Part shown: positions 16,471-25,221 of the stretch, in pieces
How the letters are laid out: every line of letters starts with the position of its first letter
Numbering within the stretch: the stretch's first letter is position 1
Assembly (NCBI GenBank): GCA_003132025.1
Contig: PKWJ01000051.1
Location: forward strand, 39,022 to 79,055
Direction: 5' to 3'
From: Gammaproteobacteria bacterium
Lineage (GTDB): Bacteria; Pseudomonadota; Gammaproteobacteria; Steroidobacterales; Steroidobacteraceae
Length of the DNA: 40,034 bases
Notes under the pieces: generated by a model
Databases searched by the model: none
Seen by the model: only the letters and a program-made list of their open reading frames with translations
What the model was told of the DNA's origin: nothing
Made by a program: the position numbers and the translations under genes

Positions 16471-17352
16471 ATGGCTGCCACGGCACATGAATTAAAAAAT
16501 GCCGCCATCAAAGCGCACGCTGACCTGGTAGTTCGCGTCAAGGGCCCGCAGGGCGGTGTTCCAACTTTTTTCGATAATTTCTTCGGTCACCTCCTGCACC
16601 GGCTGATGACCACCGAGGCCATGCACGGCTGGGAAGCGCAGCGCGAGATGGCGCCGGGTAGCGCAGATTCGCAGTCGGCTTCCGAGTTGCGATGGCTCAG
16701 TAGATTCCTGGATGTGCGCGGCAGGGGCCGCTTTGTGCCCTATAGCGTGCGTCTTGACGAGGAAAGGACCGGAAACGCGTGCGACATCGGCCATCTTGAA
16801 ATGCTGATGAGTCAGGGCACGACAGCGTGTCTGGAGTGGAAAGGCAAACCGCTATTCAAGACCGTTTTCGACTATGCAATGTTACCGATGTTGCTGTGGG
16901 AATTGAAACCGGCCACAGTGTTCGAAATCGGCTCAGGCGCCGGTGCAAGCGCGATCTGGATGGCCGATACGATGAAAGGCTTTGGAGGAAACGCGACGAT
17001 ATACTCGGCGGATATCAATGCCATAGCGGCAAGGTATGAAGGCGTTCATTTTCTCGCTGGCGACTGCAATTCGCCAGCGTCGCTGTTCGAGCTCGACCTG
17101 TTGCGTTCGGCACCCAGGCCATGGCTCGTGCTTGAGGACGCCCATATCAATGTGCATAATGTATTGGCGCACATGGATGGTTTTCTCGCTCAAGGCGACT
17201 ACCTGTTCGTGGAAGATAGCCGCATCAAGGCACGCGAACTCGCTGCATTCCTGGCGCAGCGCGAACAGCGCTACACGGTAGATACCCGGTATACGGATTT
17301 CTTCGGCCGCAATGCTACATGTGCGGCAAATTCCATATTTGTGCGAACCTGA
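16471..17352 (+). CDS. CmcI-like (cephalosporin hydroxylase family) SAM-dependent enzyme
   Basis: 293 residues. A Rossmann-type SAM pocket is visible: ATVFEIGSGAGASAIWMAD (motif I, about 149-166), the acidic motif II TIYSADIN, and the metal/active-site region PWLVLEDAHINVHNVL, followed by DYLFVEDSR. This order matches the CmcI / rhamnosyl O-methyltransferase family, which despite its name consists mainly of methyltransferases. The substrate is unknown. A GGAAG ribosome site lies five bases before the ATG. It is the first of three same-strand genes, 14 bp before the oxygenase gene, and probably modifies the same product. Confidence 0.7.
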   Translation: MAATAHELKNAAIKAHADLVVRVKGPQGGVPTFFDNFFGHLLHRLMTTEAMHGWEAQREMAPGSADSQSASELRWLSRFLDVRGRGRFVPYSVRLDEERTGNACDIGHLEMLMSQGTTACLEWKGKPLFKTVFDYAMLPMLLWELKPATVFEIGSGAGASAIWMADTMKGFGGNATIYSADINAIAARYEGVHFLAGDCNSPASLFELDLLRSAPRPWLVLEDAHINVHNVLAHMDGFLAQGDYLFVEDSRIKARELAAFLAQREQRYTVDTRYTDFFGRNATCAANSIFVRT

Positions 17353-17366
17353 CTATCCCGTTGCCC

Positions 17367-18371
17367 ATGAAGACTACAGCCGAGTGGCAAGACGTCGACG
17401 TCGATAAGTTTCGCAATGAGATCTATCGGCACGACAGGCCGGCAGTGTTCAGGGGCCTGGTCAAGGATTGGCCTGCTGTGCGCGAAGGTCGCAAGTCGCC
17501 GCAGGCGTTGTGTGACTATATAAGAGCATTCGATCTCGGGCGGCCGATTCAGACCGCGGTCGGACCACCGGAGATCAAAGGTCGTCTTTTCTACAACGAC
17601 GGCGTCGACGGATTCAACTACGAGCGCATACACGAGAAGTTTCAGGACGCGATAACACGCATCCTTACCAACTTGAACAGCTCTGCGCCGCCGGCCATCT
17701 ACGCCGGGGCGGTGTCGACCGCTGAAGGATTTCCCGGATTTGCGAAGGAGAACACCCTGCCGCTGGTTAGCCCCTCCGTGGTATCGAGAATCTGGGCCGG
17801 CAACGCGGTGACGGCGCCAACGCACTACGACATGTCTGACAACATCGCTTGTGTCGTCGCCGGCCACCGCCGCTGCACCTTTTTCCCACCGGACCAGTTG
17901 CCCAACCTGTACGTGGGTCCGATCGAGTTCACGCCGGCGGGACAACCCACCAGCATGGTGAAAGTCGGGGCGCCTGACCTTGTGCGCTATCCACGCTACG
18001 CCCAGGCGCTGGCCGCGGCGGAGACCACAGATCTTGGACCGGGCGATGCCGTGTTTATTCCGAACATGTGGTGGCACAACATCGAGTCGCTCGATCCGTT
18101 CAATATCCTGGTGAACTACTGGTGGTACGACGGCCCGAGGGGACCGGGGGCACCCTTCACTGCGCTGGTGTATGGGATCTTGTCGCTGCGCGAACTGCCG
18201 CCGAGCCGGCGTGAAATCTGGCGCCGGATGTTCGACCACTACGTATTCCAGACCAACGGCGATCCGGTCGAGCATCTCCCGCCAGAACGTCGCGGTATGC
18301 TGGGCCGGTTGACCAGGCAGGTTGTCGGAGCTGCTAAGGCCTGGCTGCAAAACGAGCTGCAGCGGCTCTAA
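17367..18371 (+). CDS. JmjC/cupin_8-type Fe(II)/2-oxoglutarate oxygenase
   Basis: 334 residues from the ATG at 17367; the frame could begin at 17319, but that would overlap the preceding gene. The fold is that of cupin_8/JmjC proteins: RPAVFRGLVKDWPA near residue 24, the metal-binding H-x-D in TAPTHYDMSDNI (His153, Asp155), GHRRCTFFPPDQ, GDAVFIPNMWWHNIESL with the distal His237, then NILVNYWW. The iron triad is complete. Relatives hydroxylate amino acid side chains in proteins or peptides. The neighbours suggest a small-molecule or peptide-modifying pathway, but the target cannot be read. Confidence 0.85.
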   Translation: MKTTAEWQDVDVDKFRNEIYRHDRPAVFRGLVKDWPAVREGRKSPQALCDYIRAFDLGRPIQTAVGPPEIKGRLFYNDGVDGFNYERIHEKFQDAITRILTNLNSSAPPAIYAGAVSTAEGFPGFAKENTLPLVSPSVVSRIWAGNAVTAPTHYDMSDNIACVVAGHRRCTFFPPDQLPNLYVGPIEFTPAGQPTSMVKVGAPDLVRYPRYAQALAAAETTDLGPGDAVFIPNMWWHNIESLDPFNILVNYWWYDGPRGPGAPFTALVYGILSLRELPPSRREIWRRMFDHYVFQTNGDPVEHLPPERRGMLGRLTRQVVGAAKAWLQNELQRL

Positions 18372-18423
18372 TCATTTGGCGCACTGTGCGCCTGCCAAGT
18401 CAGACGGGGATTGCAGGCCGACG

Positions 18424-21384
18424 ATGCAGACACAGGATTCCATGCGGCGGCGATCGCTGTTCGCGGTATTCGTCGTGTCCGGCTTCACCGGACTGATCTA
18501 CGAGTCCATCTGGTCGCACTACCTGAAGTTATTCCTCGGCCACGCCGCCTACGCGCAGACGCTGGTGCTCGCCATTTTCATGGGAGGCATGGCACTAGGA
18601 TCCTGGGCGGTGGCCCACTACTCGAGCCGGATCAGGCAGCTCCTGTGGGCGTACCTGGTGGTCGAGGGGCTGATCGGGATACTCGGCATCCTGTTTCACC
18701 CGACATTCGTTGCCGCCGTCGATTTCTCGTTTGCCTCGGTAATCCCCGCGCTGCCGGCGGGTGTGCTGATCAATGCCTACAAATGGTCGCTCGCGGCGGC
18801 TCTGATCCTGCCGCAGTCGGTGCTGCTGGGCATGACCTTTCCGCTGATCAGCGGTGGCCTGATCCGCCGCTGGCCGGAGCGACCGGGCGAGGCCCTGGCG
18901 ACGCTGTATTTCACCAACAGCCTGGGCGCCGCGATCGGTGTCCTGGTCAGCGGTTTTGTGCTGATAACACTGGTTGGCCTGCCGGGCACGATTCTGATCG
19001 CCGGGCTGCTCAATATTGCATTGGCGGTTGCCATCTGGACGATCGTGCGCGGGCAGACTGAGCCGGCCGCGACCGCACCGCAAACGGCCGCGTCGTCGCC
19101 CGGAAGCGAGCGCTTGAACCGATGGTTCACGATCGCAGCGTTCCTGACCGGTGCGGCGTCGTTCATGTACGAGCTGGGCTGGATTCGGATGCTCAGTCTG
19201 GTGCTCGGCAGCTCGACCCATTCATTCGAACTCATGCTGGCTGCTTTCATCTTCGGCCTGGCGTTCGGCGGGCTGTATGTGCGCCGGCGCATCGAACGGG
19301 TGCGCGATCCGGTGGCCTACATGGCCTACGTCATGGTGGCCACGGGAGCGCTGGCCGCGATGACGCTGCCGGCTTACAACCAGACTTTTGATTTCATGGC
19401 CTGGTTTCTGGGAGTTGCAACGCGCAGCGCCGGGGGCTATGTCGCGTTCAACGTCGTGAGCCAGCTGATCGCGGCCCTGATCATGATCCCGGCGACCTTC
19501 TGCGCCGGTATGACGCTGCCACTGCTGACGCATGAGCTGATGCGCCGCGGCACGGGGGAGCGCGCCATCGGCACCATCTATTCGGCCAACACGCTCGGTG
19601 CCATCGTTGGCGTGCTGCTGACGATCCATGTGCTGATGCCGCAGGTAGGCGTCAAGGGCGTCATTCTCGGCGGTGCCAGCATTCACATGGCATTGGGCCT
19701 GTCGCGCCTCATCGCCAGCCGTCGCTATCCGTCACGTGCCGCCGCCGTCGGCCTGGCGGTCGCCATCGGGATGTTCGGATTTTCGATGTTCATCGTGAAT
19801 CTGGATCCGGCGAAGATGGCATCTGGCGTCTACCGCACCGGATCCGCAGCGCTGCCGCAAGGGGCGAAGGTCGACTATCTGCGCGACGGTAAGACCGCGA
19901 CCATCAGCCTGGTGGAGCTGGGCGGAATGGTGACCATTGCCACCAACGGCAAGCCGGATGCCGGTATACAGATGGGGCAGGGTGCGGCAACGCTGGACGA
20001 GAGCACCATGGTGCTGGCCGCGGCCATACCGCTCAGCATGCATCCGCATCCCACACGCGTCGCGAACATCGGCTTCGGATCGGGGCTTACGACCAATGCG
20101 CTGCTCAGCAGCGAACGGGTGCAGCGGCTGGACTCGATCGAGATCGAACCGCTGATGGTGGAGGCGGCGCGCAAGGGTTTTGGTCCGCGCATCAGGAACG
20201 TATTCGAGGATGCGCGCAGCCACATCGTGTACGAAGATGCAAAGACCTTCTTTGCAAGCGCGCGTGCGCCGTACGACCTGATCATCTCCGAGCCCTCCAA
20301 TCCCTGGGTGAGCGGAGTTGCGTCTCTGTTTTCGGACGAGTTTTACGGCCGGATCGTGCACTACCTGGCGCCCGACGGCTACTTCGTGCAGTGGATGCAG
20401 GTCTATGAGACCAACACAGGAGTTCTGGCATCGGTGATGAAGGCGCTGGCCCCGCACTTCGGCGCCTATGCGCTCTACAATACCGACGACCTGGATATCC
20501 TGATCGTCGCGACGCGCGCTGCCGCACTGCCGGTTCCGGATGATCGGCTGCTGCAATCACCGCAGCTGCGCGACGAGCTGGCGCGGGTCGGCGTGCAATC
20601 GGTTGCCGACATCGAGCTGCGAAAGATCGGCGACAATCTGACCATCGGTCCGTTGCTGCAGTCGATGCCGGTTCCGCCCAATTCGGACTTCTTTCCGTTC
20701 GTGGACCTGAACGCACCGCGCCTGCGCTACATGCGGCAAAACGCGCTCGAACTGCCCGCACTTACGCTGTTGCCGATACCGTTCCTGGAGTTGCTCGACA
20801 AGTCCACATCGCTGGCTCCAACCGTCGAGCCGTCCCCCGATAGCCCGATCGTCCGCGACCGCCTGGTGCGCAGGGCGCTGGATATTCGCACCGCAGTGGC
20901 GACCGGAAGTCTGAATGACCTGGATCCGCTCAGCGCGTTATACCTGGCGCATATCGACCTGAGCGCGCAACAGTGTGCCGACAAGGCAGGGCAGAAGAGC
21001 TGGAGCGACGCGGTACGCAGCATCAGCGACGATACCGCGGCTTATCTCAACGCGGCCCAACTGCACGAACTGTGGAACAAGGTTCGCACCAGCGCCTGTT
21101 ATCGCGCTATCACCGGTAACGAAAGAACCTGGGCGGATTTACTCGCGGCGATCTCGCAGCGCGACGCCCAGGAGATCGTGCGGTTCGGTACCGAGCTCAT
21201 CGGAGCGCAGCCGCCGGATTCGGAAGATCAGCTGGCGTATCTCACCACCGTCACGGCGGCGGCGTATCTGCACCTGGGCCAGATCGCACAGGCGCGCAGC
21301 CTGTTGCACGCGCAGCTGGGCCGCATCACGCACCCCGGGCAGTTCGATCTGGCGCTGCGCGAGCTGGCGGCGCTGACCCGGTAG
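18424..21384 (+). CDS. Fused MFS-like membrane domain / spermidine-synthase-like protein with helical C-terminal domain
   Basis: About 986 residues from ATG 18424; ATG 18442, with AGGA four bases upstream, is equally likely. The first ~480 residues contain many transmembrane helices in two sets (FAVFVVSGFTGLIYESIWSH, again SFMYELGWIRMLSLVLGSST), the duplicated membrane unit of the fused MFS/spermidine-synthase family. Residues ~510-720 are a spermidine-synthase-like Rossmann domain: VANIGFGSGLTTNALL, SIEIEPLMVEAA, FEDARSHI, LIISEPSNPWVSG. The last ~250 residues are helical. The aminopropyl-acceptor chemistry is not guaranteed; the family's function is unproven. It is the third gene of the unit, about 50 bp after the oxygenase. 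Confidence 0.82.
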   Translation: MQTQDSMRRRSLFAVFVVSGFTGLIYESIWSHYLKLFLGHAAYAQTLVLAIFMGGMALGSWAVAHYSSRIRQLLWAYLVVEGLIGILGILFHPTFVAAVDFSFASVIPALPAGVLINAYKWSLAAALILPQSVLLGMTFPLISGGLIRRWPERPGEALATLYFTNSLGAAIGVLVSGFVLITLVGLPGTILIAGLLNIALAVAIWTIVRGQTEPAATAPQTAASSPGSERLNRWFTIAAFLTGAASFMYELGWIRMLSLVLGSSTHSFELMLAAFIFGLAFGGLYVRRRIERVRDPVAYMAYVMVATGALAAMTLPAYNQTFDFMAWFLGVATRSAGGYVAFNVVSQLIAALIMIPATFCAGMTLPLLTHELMRRGTGERAIGTIYSANTLGAIVGVLLTIHVLMPQVGVKGVILGGASIHMALGLSRLIASRRYPSRAAAVGLAVAIGMFGFSMFIVNLDPAKMASGVYRTGSAALPQGAKVDYLRDGKTATISLVELGGMVTIATNGKPDAGIQMGQGAATLDESTMVLAAAIPLSMHPHPTRVANIGFGSGLTTNALLSSERVQRLDSIEIEPLMVEAARKGFGPRIRNVFEDARSHIVYEDAKTFFASARAPYDLIISEPSNPWVSGVASLFSDEFYGRIVHYLAPDGYFVQWMQVYETNTGVLASVMKALAPHFGAYALYNTDDLDILIVATRAAALPVPDDRLLQSPQLRDELARVGVQSVADIELRKIGDNLTIGPLLQSMPVPPNSDFFPFVDLNAPRLRYMRQNALELPALTLLPIPFLELLDKSTSLAPTVEPSPDSPIVRDRLVRRALDIRTAVATGSLNDLDPLSALYLAHIDLSAQQCADKAGQKSWSDAVRSISDDTAAYLNAAQLHELWNKVRTSACYRAITGNERTWADLLAAISQRDAQEIVRFGTELIGAQPPDSEDQLAYLTTVTAAAYLHLGQIAQARSLLHAQLGRITHPGQFDLALRELAALTR

Positions 21385-21399
21385 CCACACCCGTCAGCG
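21371..21399. terminator. Inverted repeat across two converging gene ends
   Basis: CGCTGAC (21371-21377) and GTCAGCG (21393-21399) are perfect 7-bp arms with a 15-bp spacer. They span the stop codon of the fusion protein and the stop of the oppositely oriented small gene, which are 9 bp apart. It may end transcription in both directions, though no T-run is present. Confidence 0.35.
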
Positions 21400-21633
21400 G
21401 CGTTTGGGTTTGGGCACGACCGGCGCGGTGTATTCGTCCAGGTGAACCGGTGTGCTCACCGGGCCGGACGGCACCTTTGCCGGTGCCTCGTCCAGCGGAC
21501 GCTTTGAATCCAGCGGCGGATCGGGCGCCACCGAGTCCTCGAGCGATTGACCGGATTTCTCATACCGGCCTTCACGCCACGGACCTGGTCGTCCGATCGA
21601 TTCGTTGCTGGTACCTTTGTTTTTTCTGGGCAT
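21394..21633 (-). CDS. Small hydrophilic protein of unknown function
   Basis: 79 residues from the ATG at 21631-21633, which has GGAGGGT just upstream, a near-perfect ribosome site; a frame extension to 21690 lacks one. The protein is rich in Pro, Lys, Arg, Asp and Glu (start MPRKNKGTSNESIG, end VVPKPKRR) and is probably disordered. No family recognised. It follows the FdsD-like gene by 40 bp on the same strand and may be co-transcribed. Confidence 0.6.
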   Translation of the reverse strand: MPRKNKGTSNESIGRPGPWREGRYEKSGQSLEDSVAPDPPLDSKRPLDEAPAKVPSGPVSTPVHLDEYTAPVVPKPKRR

Positions 21634-21673
21634 ACACACCCTCCGTCGGCAGCTAATGTCGATGTCAGCCGGT

Positions 21674-21934
21674 CTAGCCGGCGTCGCCACCCGGGGTCTG
21701 CTTCGGTTTGTAACCCGGATGCTCCTCGAGATAGCGCAGCGCCTCCCTGGGCAATGGATCGAGGCCGCCGTCGCCGTGCTGCAGCTGCCCGATGAGCTTT
21801 TCGCGCATGCGGCGGGTCCAGTAACTTTTGATGTGCTTGGCGATACCGGCGATCGCGTCCTGGCGATTTGGCTCGGCGCGAAAGAAATTGCCGATGTCGT
21901 TCGCCATGTCGACCAGGTGCTGTGCGCCGCTCAT
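21674..21934 (-). CDS. fdsD: Formate dehydrogenase subunit delta (FdsD-like), orphan
   Basis: 86 residues, the normal size. The pattern LVDMANDIGNFFRAEPNRQD, then AIAGIAKHIKSYWTRRMREK, LIGQLQHGDGGLDPLPREAL is that of FdsD, the small delta subunit of NAD-dependent, molybdenum-containing formate dehydrogenases. In those enzymes fdsD is the last gene of fdsGBACD and assists assembly. Here no fdsG, B, A or C is present in 40 kb. Either the enzyme is encoded elsewhere or this is a paralogue with another partner. Confidence 0.75.
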   Translation of the reverse strand: MSGAQHLVDMANDIGNFFRAEPNRQDAIAGIAKHIKSYWTRRMREKLIGQLQHGDGGLDPLPREALRYLEEHPGYKPKQTPGGDAG

Positions 21935-22029
21935 ATCCGAATGATAGGCTTCGGGCCGATCCTACACCGCCTCTCCAAGGCCGCAACGCGCCCAGAGCTT
22001 CGTCCTACAGTGCGGCTTTAAGGGCCGGT

Positions 22030-22410
22030 TCAGTCGTCGCTGGCCCGCAGCAGACGACGCCCGGCAATGATAAGAAACAACAGCGCTCCCAGGGTGACCA
22101 GCATCGACCCGACGATGGCCAGCGCCGGATTGTTGGTCTTGATCGCGATGGCGATACCGATCATCAACAGCGGCGCACCCACCACAAACAGCCAGAACTG
22201 AGTGGCGGCGATGGCGCCCTGCTTGAGTTCGGGCCAGGCCCGGTAGACCAGGCCGAAGATGCAGTGCGCCGCGAACCCGACCAAGTTAATGTGCGCGTGC
22301 ACCGGTGCCAGCAGGAAATCCTGCCGAACACCCATCACGATGCCAAGCAGCATGCCCAGCACCAGATACAGGGCACCGATCACGATGTAGAGCCGATCGA
22401 TATGCTTCAC
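22030..22410 (-). CDS. Small four-helix membrane protein resembling a heme-copper oxidase subunit I fragment
   Basis: 126 residues, starting at a GTG, with four transmembrane helices at about 8-27, 36-57, 68-88 and 98-117. The motif VHAHINLVGFAAHCIFGLVY at the second helix has the H-x-H-x-N-x-x-G pattern of short proteins annotated as cytochrome c oxidase subunit I-like, found alone in many proteobacteria. The two His may bind heme or metal. It is only a quarter of a true subunit I. Function unknown. The ribosome site is poor, and the start could be a few codons off. Confidence 0.65.
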   Translation of the reverse strand: MKHIDRLYIVIGALYLVLGMLLGIVMGVRQDFLLAPVHAHINLVGFAAHCIFGLVYRAWPELKQGAIAATQFWLFVVGAPLLMIGIAIAIKTNNPALAIVGSMLVTLGALLFLIIAGRRLLRASDD

Positions 22411-22546
22411 GATGGAATTGCCCAGTTACCACTCGACGCGAGCATAGCTAATTTGCAACGCCGCGCATACCAGCGGCGAACGCTCAAGCGCCGCCAGCGC
22501 ACGGGCCTTTCATGGCGCGCGGATCGCAGGCATCATCTTTGCAGAT

Positions 22547-23524
22547 ATGACGCACTGGTGGGTAAATTACCCGCATAGCGATCGAGCCGAGATCGATGGC
22601 AGCTTTCTGTGGCTGCCGAAGAGCAATAGCAGCGGTTCGATGAACCAGTCCCACCGCAACATGAATCGCTTGATGCCCGGCGATGTCGTGTTGTCGTGCG
22701 CAGCCGGAGCCATTGCAGCCATCGGTATCGTCCTGGAACGGGCTCGCAGCGCACCGATGCCCGGCAATGGCGCTGATGCGGCGCCGACCGATGACGGCTG
22801 GCTGGTGCCGGTGCGCTTCGTGGAACTGGTCAAGCCGCTGCAGCCGAAGGATCACGCGGCGCAGATCCGGCCGCTGCTGCCGCCGCGGCAGTCGCCGCTT
22901 CGGGCCTCCGGCGCGGCAAATCAGCAGATCCACCTGGCCGAGATTCCTGTTCCCCTGGCCCAGCTGCTGCGCCGGCTGCTGCAGCGGCAGGTGGAGGACG
23001 GCGAGGCGCGCATCGGCATGGAACTGGACGGCAGGCTGGCCGCCAAGGCGATCGAGGAGCAGCTCTGGCAACGCACCGACATCGGTCCGCGCGAGCGCTG
23101 GCAGCTGATCAATGCCCGCATCGGGCAGGGCGTGTTTCGCGCACGCGTGGAACTCATCGAGACCGCATGTCGTGTGACCGGAATCCTGGATCGCCGCTAT
23201 CTGCGCGCGACGCACATCAAACCATGGAAGGACGCTGATGATTCCGAAAAGCTGGATGGCGCCAACGGCCTGCTGCTGTCGCCGCACATTCACCACCTGT
23301 TCGATCGCGGCCACATCTCATTCGCCGACGACGGCACATTGCTGATATCCCGCCACCTGAATCCCTACGTGCGCAAGGCCTGGGGCCTGGAGCGGCCGGC
23401 ACCGGCGCATCCGTTCACGCCGGAGCAGCGCGTGCATCTCGACTATCACCGCAGGCAGGTCTTCGAAAAAATCGGCGGCGGCCGCCGCTCGGTGGCCGAC
23501 AGCGGTCTCGAGCAGGATCGCTGA
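22547..23524 (+). CDS. EVE-like (PUA-fold) / HNH endonuclease, candidate modification-dependent restriction enzyme
   Basis: 325 residues. The N-terminal ~110 residues look like an EVE/PUA-type reader: WWVNYP at the start, HRNMNRLMPGDVVLSCAAGA, IAAIGIVLE, then WLVPVRFVEL. The C-terminal part is an HNH_2 nuclease: THIKPWKDADDSEKLDGANG, LLLSPHIHHLFDRGHISF, with first His near 223 and the Asn and second His about 20-30 residues later. EVE-HNH proteins are known as type IV, modified-cytosine-dependent restriction enzymes (VcaM4I). Both halves look intact. It has no methylase or partner nearby, as expected for type IV. Confidence 0.78.
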   Translation: MTHWWVNYPHSDRAEIDGSFLWLPKSNSSGSMNQSHRNMNRLMPGDVVLSCAAGAIAAIGIVLERARSAPMPGNGADAAPTDDGWLVPVRFVELVKPLQPKDHAAQIRPLLPPRQSPLRASGAANQQIHLAEIPVPLAQLLRRLLQRQVEDGEARIGMELDGRLAAKAIEEQLWQRTDIGPRERWQLINARIGQGVFRARVELIETACRVTGILDRRYLRATHIKPWKDADDSEKLDGANGLLLSPHIHHLFDRGHISFADDGTLLISRHLNPYVRKAWGLERPAPAHPFTPEQRVHLDYHRRQVFEKIGGGRRSVADSGLEQDR

Positions 23525-23678
23525 AGTCAATAGCGGCTCGCGCCGCCCCCCGCGTTCCGCCTTCGACATAGGTACTACCCAGGGTCGTCGCCCGGACCGG
23601 CGCAGCGATAGCCTCGTATCGCGCTGAATCGCCGATCAATGGGGGCAAAGAAGCTCAGGCAATGCCTTTCTTGGCCGA

Positions 23679-23698
23679 TCTGTACGTTAGCGTACAGA
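23679..23698. promoter_or_regulatory. Perfect inverted repeat upstream of the cytochrome pair
   Basis: TCTGTACG-TTAG-CGTACAGA: 8-bp arms, 4-bp centre, about 100 bp before the outer-membrane cytochrome start. No T-run follows, so it is more likely an operator than a terminator; its size and symmetry suit a TetR-type dimer. The rest of the 276-bp gap (23525-23800) shows no gene and no promoter I can assign with confidence. Confidence 0.45.
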
Positions 23699-23800
23699 CG
23701 TGTCCGGTCGCGATCCCCAAGGTGCGCAGGTCTTGGCTTAGTTGAAATGGACCGTTCGAGCGATACGTCAATAGCCCTGGCCCGCTGAGCATTCAGATCT

Positions 23801-25219
23801 ATGCAACAAGTTTCAGGAATACGCCGCCGCTGGATTCTGCCGTGCGCGCTGAGCATGGCTCTGGCCGCGCCGATGGCGCAGGCGGTACCGAGCTTCGCCC
23901 GCCAGACCGGCATGGCCTGCGAGGCGTGCCACACGGTGTTTCCGGAACTCACGCACTTCGGCCGCATGTTCAAGGCCAACGGCTACACGCTCGACAACCT
24001 CAAACAGGTGCGCGACATCGATGCCACGAAACAGGAGATGCTGTCCCTGGCGACGCTGCCGCCGCTGGCGGCGATGATTCAGGTGTCGGATACCTGGCTC
24101 AACTCACCGCTGCCGGACGGTACCGGTGGCCCCGGCAAATCGCAGACCAGCACGGTCGGTTTCCCGCAGCAACTGAGCCTGTTCTATGCGGGCAAGGTCG
24201 CCCCGCACGTGGGAGCCATGATTCAGCTCACCTATGCGAACGACTCGGGCACCATCGGCATCGATAACACGGACCTGCGCTATGCCAACAGCGTGGTACT
24301 CGAGCACGAGCAAAGCCTGATCTACGGCATCAGCGTCAACAACAATCCCACCGTGCAGGATCTGTGGAACAGCACACCGGCGTGGGGCTTCCCCTACGCC
24401 AACAGCAACGCCGTGGTGTCGCCGCTGGCGGCCACCCAGATCGATGGCGCGCTAGCGCAGGACGTCGCCGGCATCAGTGCCTACATCATGTGGAATGAAT
24501 CCCTTTACGGGGAACTTGGCGCCTATCGCTCGGCCAAGCAGGGCGTGCTCAATCCGATCACCGGGGCGGCCGGGCCGCTCGATGGCACGGTGTCCAACGT
24601 CATCAGCGGGGCGGCTCCTTACGGGCGCGTCGCCTATGAATATCAACTGGGTCGGCATGATCTGGAAATCGGCCTCTACGGGGCCACCTTCAAGCTCTAC
24701 CCCGGTGGCGGCAGCGTCGGCGCGCCGGCATCATTGAGCGGTCCGGTCAATGAATTCAAGGACATCGCGCAGGACCTGCAGTATCAGTTCGTCGGCGAGG
24801 AGCACCTGTTTTCCCTCGCCGCCACGCACATTCACGAGGCGATGCACCTGGATGCAAGCTTTGCCGCCGGAGCGACCACCAATCCGAGCGATAGCCTGAG
24901 CACCACACGCGTGATCGGCACCTACTACTTTCGCCGCAAGTACGGCGGATCGATCAGCCACTTCTCGACCAGCGGCAGTTCCGACCCCGGACTGTATCCG
25001 GCAGGACCCGCCCCCGGGGTGATCACCAGCGCCAACGGCAGTCCCGACACCCGAGGCTGGATTGCGGAGTTGAACTACCTGCCGTGGCTCAATACCAAGC
25101 TGTCGCTGCAATTCACCAAGTACACCCAGTTCAACGGCGGCGACAGCAACTACGACGGCTTCGGGCGCAATGCCGCGGCCAACGGTTCGACCTACCTCCT
25201 GTTGTGGCTTACGTTCTGA
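23801..25219 (+). CDS. Monoheme cytochrome fused to a predicted outer-membrane beta-barrel (Cyc2-like)
   Basis: 472 residues. A signal peptide ends in PMAQA (cleavage after about 28). The mature N-terminus has one c-type heme site, CEACH (Cys40, Cys43, His44), within VPSFARQTGMACEACHTVFP, then LTHFGRMFKANGYTL. This is the arrangement of Cyc2, the iron-oxidising porin-cytochrome. The remaining ~400 residues alternate polar and hydrophobic residues with many Gly, Asn and Tyr, and end in LLLWLTF with a terminal Phe, as outer-membrane barrels do. It may carry electrons across the outer membrane; many homologues are annotated only as cytochrome c. The start ATG lacks a good ribosome site. The diheme cytochrome gene begins two bases after its stop. 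Confidence 0.75.
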   Translation: MQQVSGIRRRWILPCALSMALAAPMAQAVPSFARQTGMACEACHTVFPELTHFGRMFKANGYTLDNLKQVRDIDATKQEMLSLATLPPLAAMIQVSDTWLNSPLPDGTGGPGKSQTSTVGFPQQLSLFYAGKVAPHVGAMIQLTYANDSGTIGIDNTDLRYANSVVLEHEQSLIYGISVNNNPTVQDLWNSTPAWGFPYANSNAVVSPLAATQIDGALAQDVAGISAYIMWNESLYGELGAYRSAKQGVLNPITGAAGPLDGTVSNVISGAAPYGRVAYEYQLGRHDLEIGLYGATFKLYPGGGSVGAPASLSGPVNEFKDIAQDLQYQFVGEEHLFSLAATHIHEAMHLDASFAAGATTNPSDSLSTTRVIGTYYFRRKYGGSISHFSTSGSSDPGLYPAGPAPGVITSANGSPDTRGWIAELNYLPWLNTKLSLQFTKYTQFNGGDSNYDGFGRNAAANGSTYLLLWLTF

Positions 25220-25221
25220 CC

